From: B46-G9 sp964548365
GTDB taxonomy: Bacteria > Desulfobacterota > DSM-4660 > Desulfatiglandales > Desulfatiglandaceae
Length of the DNA stretch: 64,000 nt
Direction of reading: 5' to 3'
Assembly (NCBI GenBank): GCA_964548365.1
Contig: CAZJRD010000009.1
Span: 1 to 64,000, forward strand
How positions within the stretch are numbered: the first letter of the stretch is position 1; each line of letters opens with the position of its first letter. Below, piece after piece: positions 62,556 to 64,000 of the stretch. A model generated the notes under the pieces. The model was not told the origin of the DNA. It did no database searches and saw only the letters and a list, made by a program, of their open reading frames with translations. Position numbers and translations under genes: made by a program.

Positions 62556-62873
62556 TTACTCTTTCCCCACTACCAGCCCGTCCTTGAAATTCACCACGTG
62601 TCCATCAGGGTAGAAATAATGGACTGTCCAGCGATTATGCTCGCGGTGTTCCTCCTTTATTTTTTCAGGTACGCCCAATAACTGCAATACCTTTTCCTGG
62701 GTCATCCCTCTCTCCACCTTTTGAAAATTCTGCAATTTGAACGCAATATTGCTGTAGGAAGCTACCTTTTTCTCGGGCAGGGGACCTTCATACGCCTGAA
62801 CTCCCTTTATTTCTCCGCCAAAGAATAAAGCAGAAATCAAAATAATGGCCAGAAATACTGTGCATCTTCTCAT
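62556..62873 (-). CDS. Small exported BamE/SmpA-like protein
   Basis: A 105-aa protein with an N-terminal signal (MRRCTVFLAIILISALFF...) and a compact domain with VERGMTQEKVLQLLGVPEKI, WTVHYFYPDGHVVNFKDGLV, characteristic of SmpA/OmlA-type folds. No lipobox Cys follows the hydrophobic segment, so it is probably periplasmic and not a BamE lipoprotein. The ATG has GGGAGG upstream; the frame extends three codons further. Confidence 0.75.
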   Translation of the reverse strand: MRRCTVFLAIILISALFFGGEIKGVQAYEGPLPEKKVASYSNIAFKLQNFQKVERGMTQEKVLQLLGVPEKIKEEHREHNRWTVHYFYPDGHVVNFKDGLVVGKE

Positions 62874-62934
62874 GACAAACACCTCCCTTTTTTTTCCATC
62901 CTATTTTGGATAGTACAACAAATGAGCAATCAAA

Positions 62935-64000
62935 TCATCCTTTTTTCAGCCTCAGGAGCTTAATAAAGACGGGGAGAACGATCAGCACCAGCGGCAACTG
63001 CACAACCAGCCCCGAAACAATGGCAATGGCCAGGGGCTTTTGCATGGCCGCACCCTGCCCGATGCCCATGGCAAGGGGCAGCAAGGCAAGGATAGCCGCG
63101 AGGGTGGTCATGGCAATGGGCCGCATACGGTTCTTTCCCGCCTGGATCAGGGCCGTGTCTCTGTCGAGCCCGCCGGGAAGGCTCCGGTATTCAGAGAAAT
63201 AGAAAATGGCGACCTCCGTCACAATACCGACAATCATGGTCATGCCCATCATGGATGAAATATTGATCTCGGTTCCCGTTACATAGAGTCCGATAAAAAC
63301 AGAGGTGAGGGCCAGAAGCGTGCTCACCAGCATGCTGATAACCACACGAAAGCGTTCGTAAAGGAAGAGGAGCAGCAGGAAGACCAGGATGACGGCGGAA
63401 ATGAACACCCCGATGAGTCCGGTAAAGGCGATCTGTTGCTGTGCATACAGGCCTCCGAGGGTGTAATAAACGCCTTTTGGGAGCACACCCGGTTTTCCGA
63501 GAAAGGATTTAACGTCCCTGATCACAGACCCCATATCCCGACCGCTGATGCGCCCTGTTACGGCGATCATCCGTTTCAGATCGTCACGCATGATTTCGGG
63601 CTGGCCGGTGATGACCTTGAGGGTGGCGATGCGTTTGAGCGGGAAAATGTGGCCGTCAGGGGCACGAAAACGAAGGTTCCGGATATCTGAAATCATAGCA
63701 CGCGTCCTGGCGGGGATCCATACCCGCACGCCCACCATCCTGGGACCCTGCTGTATCCGTGTGGTGACTATCCCGGTCAGGAAATCGTACAGCCTCTTCG
63801 TTACTTCGTCAGGCGTTATCCCTTCCAGAGAGGCCTTGACACGGTTCACCCGGATATCAAGTGCATCGCCCGCAAGCACGATACCGTTCTTCACATCCAC
63901 CACGCCGGGGATCTTCCGGATTGCCGCGGCCACCTTTGGTCCCAGCTTCATGAGCAACCCGCCCTTGTCGGAAAAGATCTTGATCTCGATGGGCTGGGGC
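62935..64000 (-). CDS. RND efflux transporter, C-terminal part (cut by window edge)
   Basis: The reading frame continues beyond the window; the last 355 residues are seen. They contain a porter subdomain (VRVNRVKASLEGITPDEV), the first C-half helix LIGVFISAVILVFLLLLFLYERF, the GMTMIVGIVTEVAIFYFSEY helix and NRMRPIAMTTLAAILALLPLAMGIG. This is the AcrB/CusA-type HAE/HME RND architecture. Drug or metal specificity is not decided; CusA-type metal-binding Met residues cannot be checked in this fragment. The adaptor and the rest of the pump must lie outside the window. Confidence 0.93.
   Translation of the reverse strand, partial: PQPIEIKIFSDKGGLLMKLGPKVAAAIRKIPGVVDVKNGIVLAGDALDIRVNRVKASLEGITPDEVTKRLYDFLTGIVTTRIQQGPRMVGVRVWIPARTRAMISDIRNLRFRAPDGHIFPLKRIATLKVITGQPEIMRDDLKRMIAVTGRISGRDMGSVIRDVKSFLGKPGVLPKGVYYTLGGLYAQQQIAFTGLIGVFISAVILVFLLLLFLYERFRVVISMLVSTLLALTSVFIGLYVTGTEINISSMMGMTMIVGIVTEVAIFYFSEYRSLPGGLDRDTALIQAGKNRMRPIAMTTLAAILALLPLAMGIGQGAAMQKPLAIAIVSGLVVQLPLVLIVLPVFIKLLRLKKG

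Noticed and set aside
1..64000. tRNA, rRNA, CRISPR, phage, toxin-antitoxin or transposase genes
   Set aside because: Both strands were read for their usual signatures (cloverleaf ends, repeated spacers, DDE or integrase motifs) and none was convincing.

Overview
The window looks like a piece of an anaerobic Desulfobacterota (former Deltaproteobacteria) chromosome of intermediate GC content. This is inferred from gene content and protein style, not from any marker comparison. The supporting genes are an indolepyruvate:ferredoxin oxidoreductase, a 4-hydroxybutyryl-CoA-dehydratase-like enzyme, an HdrD-like Fe-S protein, TrpB2, CooT/DUF3842, solitary larC and hypE, and a DnaA whose DNA-binding motif departs from the textbook form. 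No rRNA, tRNA, CRISPR array, phage or transposase gene was recognised.

Layout. 0-5 kb: tail of an unknown gene, tag, a sulfite-oxidase-type molybdoenzyme, an SDR, a pair of half-size YraQ/ArsP-like permeases, a PAP2 protein. 5-12 kb (minus strand): HbcD/AbfD-like dehydratase, ACT protein, iorB, iorA, a Cys-rich small protein, trpB2: amino-acid and CoA-ester fermentation. 12-23 kb: secreted FnIII protein, radical SAM protein, HdrD-like protein, larC, pgpA, cinA, thpR, recA, alaS. 23-32 kb: bamD, trxA with a small protein and a Cys-less rhodanese, DUF362 ferredoxin protein, ilvE, mtnA, tilS, dusB. 32-38 kb: an ispH-ubiA fusion gene, a GT2, the DUF3842-cooT-MBL operon, plsY, parB, parA. 38-45 kb: two parS sites, one at the centre of a perfect 50-bp palindrome, then hypE, ddl, dnaA and a 2-hydroxyacid dehydrogenase; dnaA and par together suggest an origin-proximal location. 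45-64 kb: a decayed FecR-like gene, then a long envelope/glycolipid region (DedA, PAP2, nuclease, polyprenyl-phosphate GT2, LAB_N, two ArnT-like transferases, a second PAP2, an ICMT-like methyltransferase, a two-component system, GT4, a flippase-like protein, an FG-GAP protein, GT9, a BamE-like protein) and the C-terminal part of an RND pump.

The most unusual signals are: (1) a single polypeptide joining IspH (IPP/DMAPP synthesis) to a UbiA-type prenyltransferase; (2) four families of short elements bounded by inverted repeats. In one family the core is conserved but the complementary arms differ completely from copy to copy, and in another the arms show compensatory changes. One element supplies the last codons and stop of iorB; (3) a composite repeat block next to the parS palindrome; (4) a compact candidate lipid A/glycolipid modification cassette with its own two-component regulator.
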